Assembly (NCBI GenBank): GCA_025937785.1
Contig: JAICQQ010000007.1
Location: 26,225 to 90,224, forward strand
Origin: Polyangiaceae bacterium
GTDB taxonomy: Bacteria > Myxococcota_A > Polyangia > Polyangiales > Polyangiaceae
Reading direction: 5' to 3'
Length of the DNA: 64,000 nucleotides
In this document: piece by piece, positions 34,908-43,345 of the stretch
How positions within the stretch are numbered: the stretch's first letter is position 1
How the letters are laid out: each line of letters begins with the position of its first letter
Program-made: the position numbers and the translations under genes
Notes under the pieces: generated by a model
What the model was told of the DNA's origin: nothing
Seen by the model: the letters and a program-made list of their open reading frames with translations, nothing else
The model's database searches: none

Positions 34908-35842
34908 TGAAGGACGCTCTCGATGATCTGAGCGCGCGCGCTCGCCGAGGATTGCTCGACGAAGCGGAGCGCGTCGAGCTCGAGCAGCGGCTCGTCGGGT
35001 CGCACGAGGCGCGCCTGGCACATCGCGCAGGTCGCGAGTTCGATGCCGAAGACTTGGTGCTCGCCGGTGACGAAGCGCTCGTGGCCCGGATCAATCAACG
35101 GCTGCTCGCGGAACGCCGTCCCCGGAGGCGGCCACGCGTGCGCGCGATCGGGCTGGTGCTGGGCGGGGTTTGCGTCACGATGGCTGCTGCGGCCGCGGGG
35201 CCCGGGCTGGCCGAGGGCGTCGAGGCTTTCTGGTCGCGAAGCGTCGGAGTCCAGGTTCCGCTTTTAGCCCCGCCGCCGACTCGTCCCAGCCTGCCGCCCG
35301 GAGCTGCGAGGCGAGGGCGCGAGGCTCCAACGGAGCGCGTGGCGCCGCCCTCGACTCCACTCGCCCCCCCGTCTCCCCAGGCCTCGCCAGAGGCTTCGGC
35401 GCGGATCGGGGGGGGGCCCGCCCTGGGCGCGGGCGCGCGTCCCGAGCCAAGCAGCGAACCCATCGTCGACAACCCAGCCAGCATGTTTGCGCAGGCGAGC
35501 CTGGCACGCCGGCAGGGCGACTTGCGGCGCGCGATGGCGCTGTATGCGCAGCTCTCGAGACGCTTTCCCGGCACTGCGGAGGCAGACTTCGCCGAGCTCG
35601 CGCTGGGGACGTTGTCGCTCCAGTCCGGCGCAGCAGGGCAGGCACTCGGATACTTCGAGCGGTATCTCGCGGCACGGCCCGGCGGGCAGCTTGCAGTAGA
35701 GGCCCTCTGGGGCAAGACTCGGGCGCTCGAGGCACTCGGGCGCGAAGGCGAAGCTCGCCGCGAGCTCCAGCTGCTCTTGGACCGCTACCCTCAATCGACT
35801 TATGCCACCGCTGCGCGCGCCAAGTTGGGGCTGCCTCCCTGA
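34907..35842 (+). CDS. Single-pass membrane protein with TPR-like domain (sigma partner, module 2)
   Basis: A 311-residue protein with GGAGGG before the ATG. The N-terminal 80 residues are helical and charged (LSARARRGLLDEAERVELEQ), resembling a cytoplasmic sigma-binding segment. One hydrophobic segment at about 88-104 (IGLVLGGVCVTMAAAAAG) follows a RRPRRR stop-transfer cluster. A Pro/Ser/Ala linker leads to three TPR-like hairpins in the last 130 residues (SLARRQGDLRRAMALYAQLS, YFERYLAARPGGQLAVEALW, ELQLLLDRYPQSTYATAARA). Same plan as 3118-3852 and 48823-49701. Role as anti-sigma or sigma scaffold is inference. Confidence 0.78.
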   Translation: MKDALDDLSARARRGLLDEAERVELEQRLVGSHEARLAHRAGREFDAEDLVLAGDEALVARINQRLLAERRPRRRPRVRAIGLVLGGVCVTMAAAAAGPGLAEGVEAFWSRSVGVQVPLLAPPPTRPSLPPGAARRGREAPTERVAPPSTPLAPPSPQASPEASARIGGGPALGAGARPEPSSEPIVDNPASMFAQASLARRQGDLRRAMALYAQLSRRFPGTAEADFAELALGTLSLQSGAAGQALGYFERYLAARPGGQLAVEALWGKTRALEALGREGEARRELQLLLDRYPQSTYATAARAKLGLPP

Positions 35843-36977
35843 CGCTGGCGCATTCGTGCTCCTGTTGGTTGGCTTTCTGATGCTGACTACGCCCGCGGCG
35901 GCCGAGTCCGGCGCGCGCCAAGTCCAGATTTCGCTCGTGGGAGAGCTGGCGAGCGAGCCGGCGCTCACCGAACGCTTCACGAGCTGGTTCGATGCCGAGA
36001 AGTACCAGGTGAGCGTGCGGGAACAGCCGGCGCTCGACTCGCAGCAAGTGCTATCGCCGCCGCTGGACGGCGCTGTGTACGTGTGGGTGACCTTGCACCA
36101 CGCGACCGTGGCGCGGCTCTACTTTGCGACGGCGGCCGCAGACAGGCCGCCTGCATACTCGCTGCGTGAAGTGCTGCTCGACAGCGGCCTCGACGAAGTC
36201 GGTGCGGAGCGCCTGTCGCAGATCGTCCACCTGTCGACCCTGGCCTTGTTCGAAGGGCAGGGCGAGCAGGAACGTGCGCAAATGGCTCGCCTGCTGGACC
36301 GGGAGCGACCCTTGCCGCCCCCCGCACCGCGAGCTGCGCCTCCCCCCGCACCGCGAGCTGCGCCTCCCCCCCCCACGGGCGCACCGCGAGCTGCGCCGCG
36401 CCCCTCATCGCCGTCCCCCCCGTCGCCCGTGCCCGATCCACCGCATGCGGACGAACGCGCGGTCGCCGTCGAGTTCGGTCTCGGCTATGCATTGAGCCCA
36501 CGCTCGGATGAAGGCCTGTGGCATGGGCCCGCGCTGCACGCGGGTCTGCGGTTCGGCGGTGCCCTGCTCGAGCTCGAGGGCCAGGCGTTTTTGCCGCACG
36601 ACGAGGACATGGGTACGGTGCGTTTGCGATTCTGGGGAGTGGCATTGGGCGTCGGGGCGGGGTGGCGCCTGGGCTGGGGCGCAGGTTGGAGCGCCTCTGG
36701 CGCATTGGGCCCGCGAGTCGAAGTGGTGAGCTATGAACCGAGCTTGAGCTTGGCGGATGAGATCACTTTAACCGAGGGTGACACTGAGCTCCGCCCCGAG
36801 CTGGGCATCACCGGCCGGGTCGGAGTACGGGGTGCGGCGTTGGGCGCGGGCCTGTTCGTGCGGGCTGCGTATGCGCTCACCCGCACGCACTACGATCTGA
36901 AAACCGATACATCGGCTCGCGAAATTGCGGCGCCCTCGCGCTTCTTGCCGACGGCGGGGCTCGAACTCATTTTCTAG
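35802..36977 (+). CDS. Secreted protein with Pro-rich linker and barrel-like C-terminus (module 2)
   Basis: A 391-residue protein whose ATG lies 41 bases inside the TPR gene, so the three genes form one unit. A signal peptide (FVLLLVGFLMLTT, cleavage after PAAA) precedes a domain of about 130 residues (QVQISLVGELASEPALTERF). A Pro/Ala linker with near-identical PPPAPRAAPPPAPRAA copies follows, then a C-terminal domain rich in Gly and aromatic residues (FGLGYALSPRSDEGLWHGPA, RLRFWGVALGVGAGWRLGWG) ending AGLELIF. The terminal Phe and amphipathic strands suggest an outer-membrane beta-barrel. The N-terminal domain differs from those of modules 1 and 3, perhaps reflecting a different ligand. Confidence 0.75.
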   Translation: MPPLRAPSWGCLPDAGAFVLLLVGFLMLTTPAAAESGARQVQISLVGELASEPALTERFTSWFDAEKYQVSVREQPALDSQQVLSPPLDGAVYVWVTLHHATVARLYFATAAADRPPAYSLREVLLDSGLDEVGAERLSQIVHLSTLALFEGQGEQERAQMARLLDRERPLPPPAPRAAPPPAPRAAPPPPTGAPRAAPRPSSPSPPSPVPDPPHADERAVAVEFGLGYALSPRSDEGLWHGPALHAGLRFGGALLELEGQAFLPHDEDMGTVRLRFWGVALGVGAGWRLGWGAGWSASGALGPRVEVVSYEPSLSLADEITLTEGDTELRPELGITGRVGVRGAALGAGLFVRAAYALTRTHYDLKTDTSAREIAAPSRFLPTAGLELIF

Positions 36978-37301
36978 GCCCTGTCCCTGAATTCGGCTGA
37001 AGGACCCCGTAAACTGTGCCCGTAAACGCGTCCGTAAACGCGTCCGTAAACCTGTCCGTAAACGTGCCCGAGCCGAAGAAGCGCAACCGATGCCGAGCTG
37101 GGGCAGATGACCAGAGCGTGATGCTCGATCATGAGGGATTGTAAGTGTCTCGACTCGCACTGGATCTTCTCGTCATCGCGCTCGCGATCATCGAAGGATT
37201 ACGGCGAGGTGGAAACAGCCCTTTCCTCGACTTCTGGGGCACGGGCTTCGGGGCAGGCCCTAGCCGGTGACCCGTTCTCGCTGCTACGGCTACTGGGTGG
37301 G
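36978..37301. other. Intergenic region with direct repeats
   Basis: 324 bases between ECF module 2 and the repeat lipoprotein. The repeats at 37007-37063 are listed separately. The frame of the next gene is open upstream to 37131 but lacks protein-like character there. Confidence 0.45.
37007..37063 (+). repeat. Five direct repeats of CCGTAAAC
   Basis: CCGTAAAC occurs at 37007, 37020, 37032, 37044 and 37056, spaced 12-13 bases, with a partly conserved tail (GCGTC, GCGTC, CTGTC, GTGCC). The regular spacing of about one helical turn is what a cooperatively binding regulator would use. It stands about 240 bases upstream of the lipoprotein start. Confidence 0.6.
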
Positions 37302-38015
37302 ATGATGACGGATTCAAGCTTTGGGCGTGTGGGACTGTTGGGAGCTCTGCTGCTTTGCGCAGCGCTCCCTAACTGTGGTGACAACGGAAACGAGGTCGGC
37401 ATCGAGGAGCCCCACGACGGCGACACCGCCGGACCCGGCGTGGGGGAGTGGGGAGGTGGCGAAGAGACCAGCGGCGTCAGCGAGAGTGACGCGGGCAGCA
37501 ACGTCGCCGTCACGGGCAGCGGCGGTAGTGGAGTCGGAGGCAGCGTGAACGCCACGGGCGGCGGCCCCGCAGAGACGAGCAACGGAGTCGGAGGCAGCGC
37601 GAACGCTACGGGTGGCGGCCCCGCAGAGACGAGCAACGGAGTCGGAGGCAGTGCGAACGCTACGGGCGGCGGCCCCGCAGAGACGAGCAACGGAGTCGGA
37701 GGCAGCGCGAACGCTACGGGTGGCGGCCCCGCGGAGACGAGCGATAGCGGTGGCACGACGGGGACGGGTGGCGCCCCTGCGGAGACGACGCCGTGCGGCC
37801 CCGAAGAACTGGATCTGCACTGCGAACCGGACGAAATCTGCCGGGGGATCGAAACTCTTGGTTCGGAGCAATACAGCTGTCAGCCCAATCCCTGTCTGGA
37901 GCACCGGCAGTCGAACTCCTGTGAGTGTGCCGCCAGCCTGTGCGTGCCCGAGGCGCCCAACTGCGTCATGCTCGAAGAAGACACGGTGCTCGCCTGCGTG
38001 TGCGTGTTCTGCTGA
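37302..38015 (+). CDS. Repeat-linker lipoprotein with Cys-rich C-terminus
   Basis: A 237-residue lipoprotein. The signal peptide ends in a lipobox (LCAALPNC, Cys near residue 25). The linker contains four copies of an 18-residue unit (GVGGSANATGGGPAETSN) encoded by a 54-bp tandem repeat. The C-terminal 75 residues hold about 13 cysteines (CGPEELDLHCEPDEICRG, SCECAASLCVPEAPNC, LACVCVFC), so a small disulfide-bonded domain is likely. No family recognised. ATG 37302 or 37305 is the start. A surface-exposed knob on a flexible stalk is a fair picture. Confidence 0.78.
   Translation: MMTDSSFGRVGLLGALLLCAALPNCGDNGNEVGIEEPHDGDTAGPGVGEWGGGEETSGVSESDAGSNVAVTGSGGSGVGGSVNATGGGPAETSNGVGGSANATGGGPAETSNGVGGSANATGGGPAETSNGVGGSANATGGGPAETSDSGGTTGTGGAPAETTPCGPEELDLHCEPDEICRGIETLGSEQYSCQPNPCLEHRQSNSCECAASLCVPEAPNCVMLEEDTVLACVCVFC
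37530..37745 (+). repeat. 54-bp tandem repeat, four units, in frame
   Basis: Four nearly identical 54-bp units encode GVGGSANATGGGPAETSN in the lipoprotein linker. The length is a multiple of three, so gain or loss of a unit keeps the frame. Confidence 0.9.
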
Positions 38016-38044
38016 AGGCGGGCGCTTCCCGTGGCTTAACAGTG

Positions 38045-38662
38045 TCAGCCGGTCGTGGGTCGACGAGCGCGCCGCGTGGCGCGGCGCACTAGCTCGCTCG
38101 CCGAGCGCCGAGCGCTGCGGGCGGGTCGCGTCCCTCGAGCAAGCTGTCGTGCGACTATCGTGCCGAGGTAAAGTTCGAGCAGCGTCGTTGCGAGCGAGCT
38201 CCGCACCCCGAGCTCTGCGAGGCGGCTCCGAAAGAATTCGTGTAGCCGCTCGGCGTAGGCGCGGGCTTTCCGCACGGCCGGGTGCTCGGGATCTTTGATC
38301 TGGAGCTGCACGCTGATGAAGGGGCAGCCCGCAAAATCGGGGCGGTCCAGCCAAGCTTCGAGAAAGCCGAAGGCGGCGTCGATCTCCTGGGCGGGCTCCC
38401 TGCTCGGCGCGTGGGTCTCGAGGTGCGCGTAGAGCCAGCCGAACCAACGGCCCTGTCGTTCGTCGAGCCAGGCGGCGATCAGCTCGTCCTTCGATCCGAA
38501 ATGGGTATACAGCGAGGCCTTGGCGACGCCGGCCTCTGTCAGCAGGGCGTTGATGCCGATGTCGATCACGCTATGGTTTTGGCTGAGCCGGTCGAGCGCG
38601 CCGAGCAGACGTGCCCGGGGTGGACCGCTGGTGCTGGCGGCAGTCGTGCGAGGAATGGCCAC
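38045..38662 (-). CDS. TetR-family repressor
   Basis: A 205-residue regulator from GTG 38662. The HTH is visible at residues 25-55: VIDIGINALLTEAGVAKASL followed by YTHFGSKDELIAAWLDE, the canonical TetR pattern. The ligand domain is helical, with CPFISVQLQIKDPEHPAVRK. It is divergent from a methyltransferase gene with 44 bp between them, and that gap is nearly filled by a perfect palindrome. It therefore very likely represses both genes and is released by a small ligand. The operator ends only six bases from this start, so the mRNA may be almost leaderless. Confidence 0.9.
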   Translation of the reverse strand: MAIPRTTAASTSGPPRARLLGALDRLSQNHSVIDIGINALLTEAGVAKASLYTHFGSKDELIAAWLDERQGRWFGWLYAHLETHAPSREPAQEIDAAFGFLEAWLDRPDFAGCPFISVQLQIKDPEHPAVRKARAYAERLHEFFRSRLAELGVRSSLATTLLELYLGTIVARQLARGTRPARSARRSASELVRRATRRARRPTTG

Positions 38663-38668
38663 CCCACA

Positions 38669-38694
38669 ACATAGACAGACCAGTCTGTCTATGT
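38669..38694. promoter_or_regulatory. TetR operator (palindrome)
   Basis: Two perfect 12-bp arms, ACATAGACAGAC and GTCTGTCTATGT, flank CA. It lies between the divergent TetR and methyltransferase starts and looks like a typical TetR-family binding site. Confidence 0.88.
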
Positions 38695-38706
38695 CAAGCT
38701 CTCCGG

Positions 38707-39429
38707 ATGACCACCACAAAGCAGCACTACGATGAGCTTCTGGGCCGCGTCTATGCATGGTCCGTGGCAAGCGCAGGTGATCCGATGCGCTGGCTCGAAG
38801 CGCGGGCTCTCCTGGACGCGCAGCGCTACCTGGACTTGGGGGCGGGTTTCGGGGCGCACGCACTGCCGCTGCTTGCTGCCGGCAAGCAGGTGACGGCTGT
38901 CGATTTCAACGCGGAGCTGTTGGGTCAGCTCAGGGATGCCGCCGGTACGGAGCCCGGCCTCACGCTGCAGCAAGCAGATCTGATCAATTATCTCGAGGCG
39001 TGCGGAGACGCCGAATGGGACGTGATCTTGTGCCTCGGTGACACGCTCACTCACCTGGAAAGCGCGGCCGCCGTGCAGCAACTCTTCGCGGGCGTCGCCC
39101 GGCACTTGAGGTCAGGGGGTCGCTTCGCGCTCGGCTACCGAGATTCATCCGCATTCGCCGCCGAGGGTCTGGCGCGGTTCGTCCCGGTCGCGTCGGACCG
39201 CACGCGGGTCATGTACTGCCTGCTCGAAGCGATCGATGCCACGTATTTGCGAGTCACCGACATCGTCACCGAGCTCACCGCCGAGGGGCCGCGCACGCGT
39301 TTGGGTGAATACCAGAAGCTCCGTCTCGCGCGGGAGGTGGTGACCGATTGGGCAGGCAGAGTGGGCCTGGTGCTGCTCAGCGAAGGCGTCGAGCGCGGGA
39401 TGACGTCCCTGGTCTTTCAGCGCCCGTAA
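38707..39429 (+). CDS. SAM-dependent methyltransferase (TetR-linked)
   Basis: A 240-residue class I methyltransferase. Motif I is YLDLGAGFGAHALPLL with VTAVDFNAELL as the second SAM contact, and DVILCLGDTLTHLESAAAV is motif IV. It is cytoplasmic; the acceptor is unknown. ATG 38707 is 12 bases after the TetR operator, so the gene should be directly repressed. A degraded GH53 gene follows. Confidence 0.9.
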   Translation: MTTTKQHYDELLGRVYAWSVASAGDPMRWLEARALLDAQRYLDLGAGFGAHALPLLAAGKQVTAVDFNAELLGQLRDAAGTEPGLTLQQADLINYLEACGDAEWDVILCLGDTLTHLESAAAVQQLFAGVARHLRSGGRFALGYRDSSAFAAEGLARFVPVASDRTRVMYCLLEAIDATYLRVTDIVTELTAEGPRTRLGEYQKLRLAREVVTDWAGRVGLVLLSEGVERGMTSLVFQRP

Positions 39430-39476
39430 GCGTAGTTTGTGGTCGGTGTAGTTGCGGCGAGAACCGCCACGCTGGC

Positions 39477-40028
39477 GCAGAAACCTCGAGGGACGTCGCT
39501 AAAGACGTGATCTCCACCGCGGTCGACGCGGGCGCGCGGCCCGACATGGTGCAGATCGGCAACGAGATCACGCGGGCATGCTGATGCACGTGCCGGGCCC
39601 AGACACGGACTGTTGGGGAAACAATCCCGCGCCCGCACCAGTTGGGGGCGCCACTTCGAATTGGGACAACCTGGCCACCCTGCTACAGGCGGGCATCGCC
39701 GGCGTGCGCGAGATCGATCCGACGATTCGCATCATGCTCCATGTCGAGAACACCGACGACCCCGAGGGGGTCGAGTGGTGGGTCGACAACGCCGGGCGGT
39801 TTCCCGACGCTGCAGTTCGTCATCGCCGAATACAATCCGTCGCGCACAGAAGCCAACATGATCATGAAGGAGTTGGCGAACGGGCGTGGCCTCGGCACGT
39901 TCTTCTGGGAACCGACGCGGAGCGGTGACTGGGGCGCAGCGATGTTCAGTTGGAGCGGTGCGACCGCGACCGCCAATCATGGGGACTTCGCGGAGTACGA
40001 CGCGCTACTGCCCACGCTCGGCCTGTGA
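39477..40028 (+). pseudogene. GH53 (endo-beta-1,4-galactanase-like) relic, frameshifted
   Basis: Three successive frames are needed. The first gives DVAKDVISTAVDAGARPDMV then QIGNEITR, the GH53 acid/base region with its Glu intact. One base is missing before MLMHVPGPDTDCWGNNP, and the second frame continues NWDNLATLLQAGIAGVREID and IRIMLHVE...EWWVDN. Another shift leads to FVIAEYNP, then MKELANGRGLGTFFWEPTRS and a normal stop at 40028. The N-terminal half of the barrel and a segment before the second catalytic Glu are missing. It is a secreted galactanase relic in origin, now non-functional. Confidence 0.78.
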
Positions 40029-40042
40029 GCCCTGCCGCCGTT

Positions 40043-40933
40043 TCAGTACGCCCTGAAGTGCACGTCGATGGTCGTGCCGGACCGGACTCTGCCCGCGGCG
40101 TCCGTGTACTCGAAGCTGGCGCGTTCGACCTCGCATGCTGTCGCGGCGCAACCGCCGGGGTTGGTGTACTCCAGCGAGAGTCCAGTCACTCCGCTCCGAG
40201 CCAGGGGTTCGAGCTCGTCCGGTGCGCTGACTCGGTCCTGGTTGCGATCGCGCCACAAGGCGAGTCGAGCGAATTCTGCGTCGTCGGCGGAGACGCGCCC
40301 GTCCGAGTTGGTGTCGAGCTCCGCCAGCGCCACGAAGCCGTTGGACGCGCGCGCCCCCGAGGCGAGCCTGGTCATCGAGCCGAACAGCTCGCGCCCGTCG
40401 TCGACGCTGCCGTTCTCGTTCAAGTCGAGCACCAACCAGGGTGTCCGCGCGCTGACCCAAGCGTGGTTCAACGAAAGCTCCGCGCCGACCAGGTCGAACC
40501 ACCCTGCAGCCTGCGTGAACTCTACCGGCCCGTTGTCGAAGCTCAGCACCAGTGGTGTGGCGCAATCCCACGGCAGATGCGTCCAGCGCCCTTCGTAGAG
40601 CGTGCACGATCTGGTGAGACCGGCGAACTCTCCTCCCAGTCCACAGTTCGTGACTTCCCCCGGAGTGCAGTCGACGGCCCCGCAACCGCTGAAGGCGAGG
40701 TGCTCGCGGTCGGCGCTCGGTTCACAGCGGGCTAGCCCGATCTCGCCGCTTTCAGTGGTACAGGCGCGAGTGTCGCCCACGGCCCCGCAAGGCTCCGGCT
40801 CGGTCTCCTCGTTACCTGTCGCGGGGGTTTGCGTTGCGCGGTTCGAGTCGGAGCCGTCGTCCACCTCGCCCGCGCAGGCGAGCAACAACGCGAGCGGGAG
40901 CAGGGTGGCGCCGAGGCCGTTCGAGATGCGCAT
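40043..40933 (-). CDS. EF-hand-containing lipoprotein
   Basis: A 296-residue lipoprotein. The signal peptide ends LLLACAG with Cys at about residue 20. A Cys-containing domain (GDTRACTTESGEIGLARCEP, VDCTPGEVTNCG) spans residues 45-120. Three calcium-loop motifs follow: DLNENGSVDDGRELFG, DTNSDGRVSADDAEF and RDRNQDRVSAPDELEP, all with the D-x-[DN]-x-[DN]G pattern of EF-hands. A Ca2+-dependent surface protein of unknown function. It is divergent from the hybrid kinase, and a palindrome sits near its start. Confidence 0.85.
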   Translation of the reverse strand: MRISNGLGATLLPLALLLACAGEVDDGSDSNRATQTPATGNEETEPEPCGAVGDTRACTTESGEIGLARCEPSADREHLAFSGCGAVDCTPGEVTNCGLGGEFAGLTRSCTLYEGRWTHLPWDCATPLVLSFDNGPVEFTQAAGWFDLVGAELSLNHAWVSARTPWLVLDLNENGSVDDGRELFGSMTRLASGARASNGFVALAELDTNSDGRVSADDAEFARLALWRDRNQDRVSAPDELEPLARSGVTGLSLEYTNPGGCAATACEVERASFEYTDAAGRVRSGTTIDVHFRAY

Positions 40934-40960
40934 GCTTCCCTGCTCAGCAAGGTTCGTTCC

Positions 40961-40989
40961 ACCCGCATTTTCCCGGAAAATATGCGGGT
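40961..40989. promoter_or_regulatory. Inverted repeat in the divergent intergenic region
   Basis: ACCCGCAT and ATGCGGGT form the outer arms, and TTTTCC/GGAAAA form the inner part, with a TA insertion on one side. It starts 28 bases upstream of the EF-hand lipoprotein gene and may be an operator. Confidence 0.5.
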
Positions 40990-41152
40990 ACCCCGGTTTC
41001 GCGTGACACCCCGCGTGTCGCTCTGTGCCAGGCTGAGCCGTACCGCACCTGGTCGCGACTCCTCCCGAAGAAGCGATCGATCGTCCCGGCGGGCCGGCGC
41101 GCCAATCTCGATCCGCGTGCTACGTTCGAGTGGCGTATCCCCGGGGGGCGCG

Positions 41153-43255
41153 TTGCTGGAAGTAGACGATACCAAGTACACCGAGCCCACCAGACCTGGC
41201 GCAGCACCAACCAACCGCGCCGGTTGGCTGAGCCCGCCCCTGGTACGGCTTTTGCTGCACCGGGTGCTCTGCACCGTAGTCATCGGGGCCTCGTTCATGA
41301 CGCTGGTCACGCTGGTGCTGGGGCATCGCCGTACTGCCGTGCTCGGGGCGATCGCCGTCGGCATCGTCGGCGCGCTCGTGTTGCTTGGGCGCTGGGGGCA
41401 CACCCGCGGGGCCAGCATCGCGGCGTGCCTGGGGCTCTTGGCGCTGGCCGGCTATGCGATGGCGAGCGCCAACGGGCTGAACGACAGCGCGATCGTCATT
41501 TTACCCGGTGTCTTCATTCTGACCAACATCTTGCTCGGTCCTCGGTGGCTGTTCATCGTGACGGTGCTGGCGTCGCTGATCACGCTGGGCATCGCGCACG
41601 CGGAGATCACCGGTCTGCTCGTCACACCCCTGGGCGGACGCTTGCGCTATGTCTCCGCCTTCGAGGTTCTGGTGATTCTGTGGGTCACCGCGATCACCGT
41701 GCACTACGTGGTCAGCACGCTCGGTCAGGCGCTCGCCGATACCGCCAAAGCGCACGCCAGCGCGCGCGCCGTGTTCGATGCGGTGAACGAGGCAATTCTC
41801 ATTCACGACCCCGAGACGGGGGTGGTGCTCGACGCCAACGAAACCACGCTGCACATGTATGGCGTCGGAAAGTGCTCGGTGATCGGCATGAACCTGGAAG
41901 ACCTGAGTTCGGGTGAGCCGCCCTACGATCGTGCGCACGCGATGGCGCACGTGAAGCGTGCGATCGAAGCAGGCCCACAGTCGTTTCCCTGGCGATCCAA
42001 GCGAGCCAGCGGCGAGCTCTTTTGGACGGAGGTGAGCCTGCGTTACGCGACAGTCGAATCCGAGCCGCGCATCCTGGCGGTGGTGCGCGACGTCTCGGAA
42101 CGGCGCGAGCTCGAGCGCCGGGTGCAGGAAGCCGAGAAACTGACGGCGGTCGGCCGTCTCGCGGGCGGCGTGGCCCACGATTTCAACAACCAACTCGTGG
42201 GGATCATCGGAAACGCCGAGTTTCTGCGCAGGCGCCTGCCGGCCCAGGGTGACGACCGGCTGCGTCAGTCCGTCGACGCCATCCTCGACAGCGGTGAGCG
42301 CGCCGCCGATCTGACCCGGCAGCTCTTGGCCTTCGCGCGCAAGGGTCGCGATCGCGCGCTGGCGGTCGACCTGCATCGGCTGATCGTCGAAGTCGTGGCG
42401 TTGATCGAGCACAGCATCGACAAGCGCATCAATATCGAGCGCGATCTGCGCGCCGAAAGGGCCGTCACGCTCGGGGACCCATCAGCGTTGCAGAACGCCC
42501 TCTTGAATCTGGCGATCAACGCCCGCGACGCGATGCCAGAAGGCGGGCGCTTGCGTTTCGCGACCGAGAACACGGAGGTAACGTCGGCTCAAAGTGTCGC
42601 TGCGAAGCTGGCGCCGGGTCGCTACGTGCGCGTCTCGGTGAGCGACACGGGGACGGGCATGGCTCCAGAAGTGGCGCGACACGCTTTCGAGCCATTTTTC
42701 ACGACCAAGGACAGCGGGACCGGGATGGGCTTGGCCGCCGTTTACGGCACGGTGCGTGAACACGAAGGTTCCGTCGAGCTCGACACCGAGCCGGGCCGCG
42801 GCACCATTTTCACGCTCTACCTGCCGCTCACCACGCAGGATCCTGTACCTTCGGCGCAAGCTCCCGGCGCGACCCTGCGAGCCGAACGCGGTAGGGTGAT
42901 GGTCGTCGACGACGAACCCGCCGTGGCGAACGTCGCGCGCGAAGTGCTCAGCGGCATTGGCTACGAAGTGGACGTCTGCGAAGGAGGCCGGGCCGCGCTC
43001 GAGCGCTTCGGGCCCGATCGCTATGACCTCGTGCTGCTCGACATCACGATGCCCGACGTCGACGGCGTCGAGATCTTGCATCGCATGCGCCAGCTGGATC
43101 CGCGTGTGCGGGTGCTGTTGATGACCGGGCATGCCAGCGACATCGTCCGCGAACGCCTGCGCGGCTATCCTGACATCCGTATTCTTTCGAAGCCGTTCAG
43201 CAACGAACGCTTGGCGTCAGCGGTGCGACGTACGTTACGCGCCGAGCCCTCGTAA
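41153..43255 (+). CDS. Hybrid sensor histidine kinase with N-terminal membrane domain, PAS and receiver
   Basis: About 700 residues from TTG 41153; GTG 41117 is also possible, and the frame is open back to 40829. Several hydrophobic segments (about residues 30-190) form the sensor. A PAS domain follows (ARAVFDAVNEAILIHDPETG). HisKA has the phosphoacceptor His in GGVAHDFNNQLVGIIGNAEF. The ATPase has N-box LNLAINARDAMPEG, G1 DTGTGMAPE and G2 GTGMGLAAV. The C-terminal receiver has phosphorylatable Asp in DLVLLDITMPD. The GGVAHDFNN type is typical of hybrid kinases in Deltaproteobacteria. Target response regulator not adjacent; an independent output is likely. Confidence 0.93.
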   Translation: MLEVDDTKYTEPTRPGAAPTNRAGWLSPPLVRLLLHRVLCTVVIGASFMTLVTLVLGHRRTAVLGAIAVGIVGALVLLGRWGHTRGASIAACLGLLALAGYAMASANGLNDSAIVILPGVFILTNILLGPRWLFIVTVLASLITLGIAHAEITGLLVTPLGGRLRYVSAFEVLVILWVTAITVHYVVSTLGQALADTAKAHASARAVFDAVNEAILIHDPETGVVLDANETTLHMYGVGKCSVIGMNLEDLSSGEPPYDRAHAMAHVKRAIEAGPQSFPWRSKRASGELFWTEVSLRYATVESEPRILAVVRDVSERRELERRVQEAEKLTAVGRLAGGVAHDFNNQLVGIIGNAEFLRRRLPAQGDDRLRQSVDAILDSGERAADLTRQLLAFARKGRDRALAVDLHRLIVEVVALIEHSIDKRINIERDLRAERAVTLGDPSALQNALLNLAINARDAMPEGGRLRFATENTEVTSAQSVAAKLAPGRYVRVSVSDTGTGMAPEVARHAFEPFFTTKDSGTGMGLAAVYGTVREHEGSVELDTEPGRGTIFTLYLPLTTQDPVPSAQAPGATLRAERGRVMVVDDEPAVANVAREVLSGIGYEVDVCEGGRAALERFGPDRYDLVLLDITMPDVDGVEILHRMRQLDPRVRVLLMTGHASDIVRERLRGYPDIRILSKPFSNERLASAVRRTLRAEPS

Positions 43256-43345
43256 TGACTTTTTGTCAGCGAAATTGCTCAATTCGACGCTGCCCGACAT
43301 AGGCGGCACCGGTCTCGGAGAACCTGCTATACCGGGCTTCTGACA

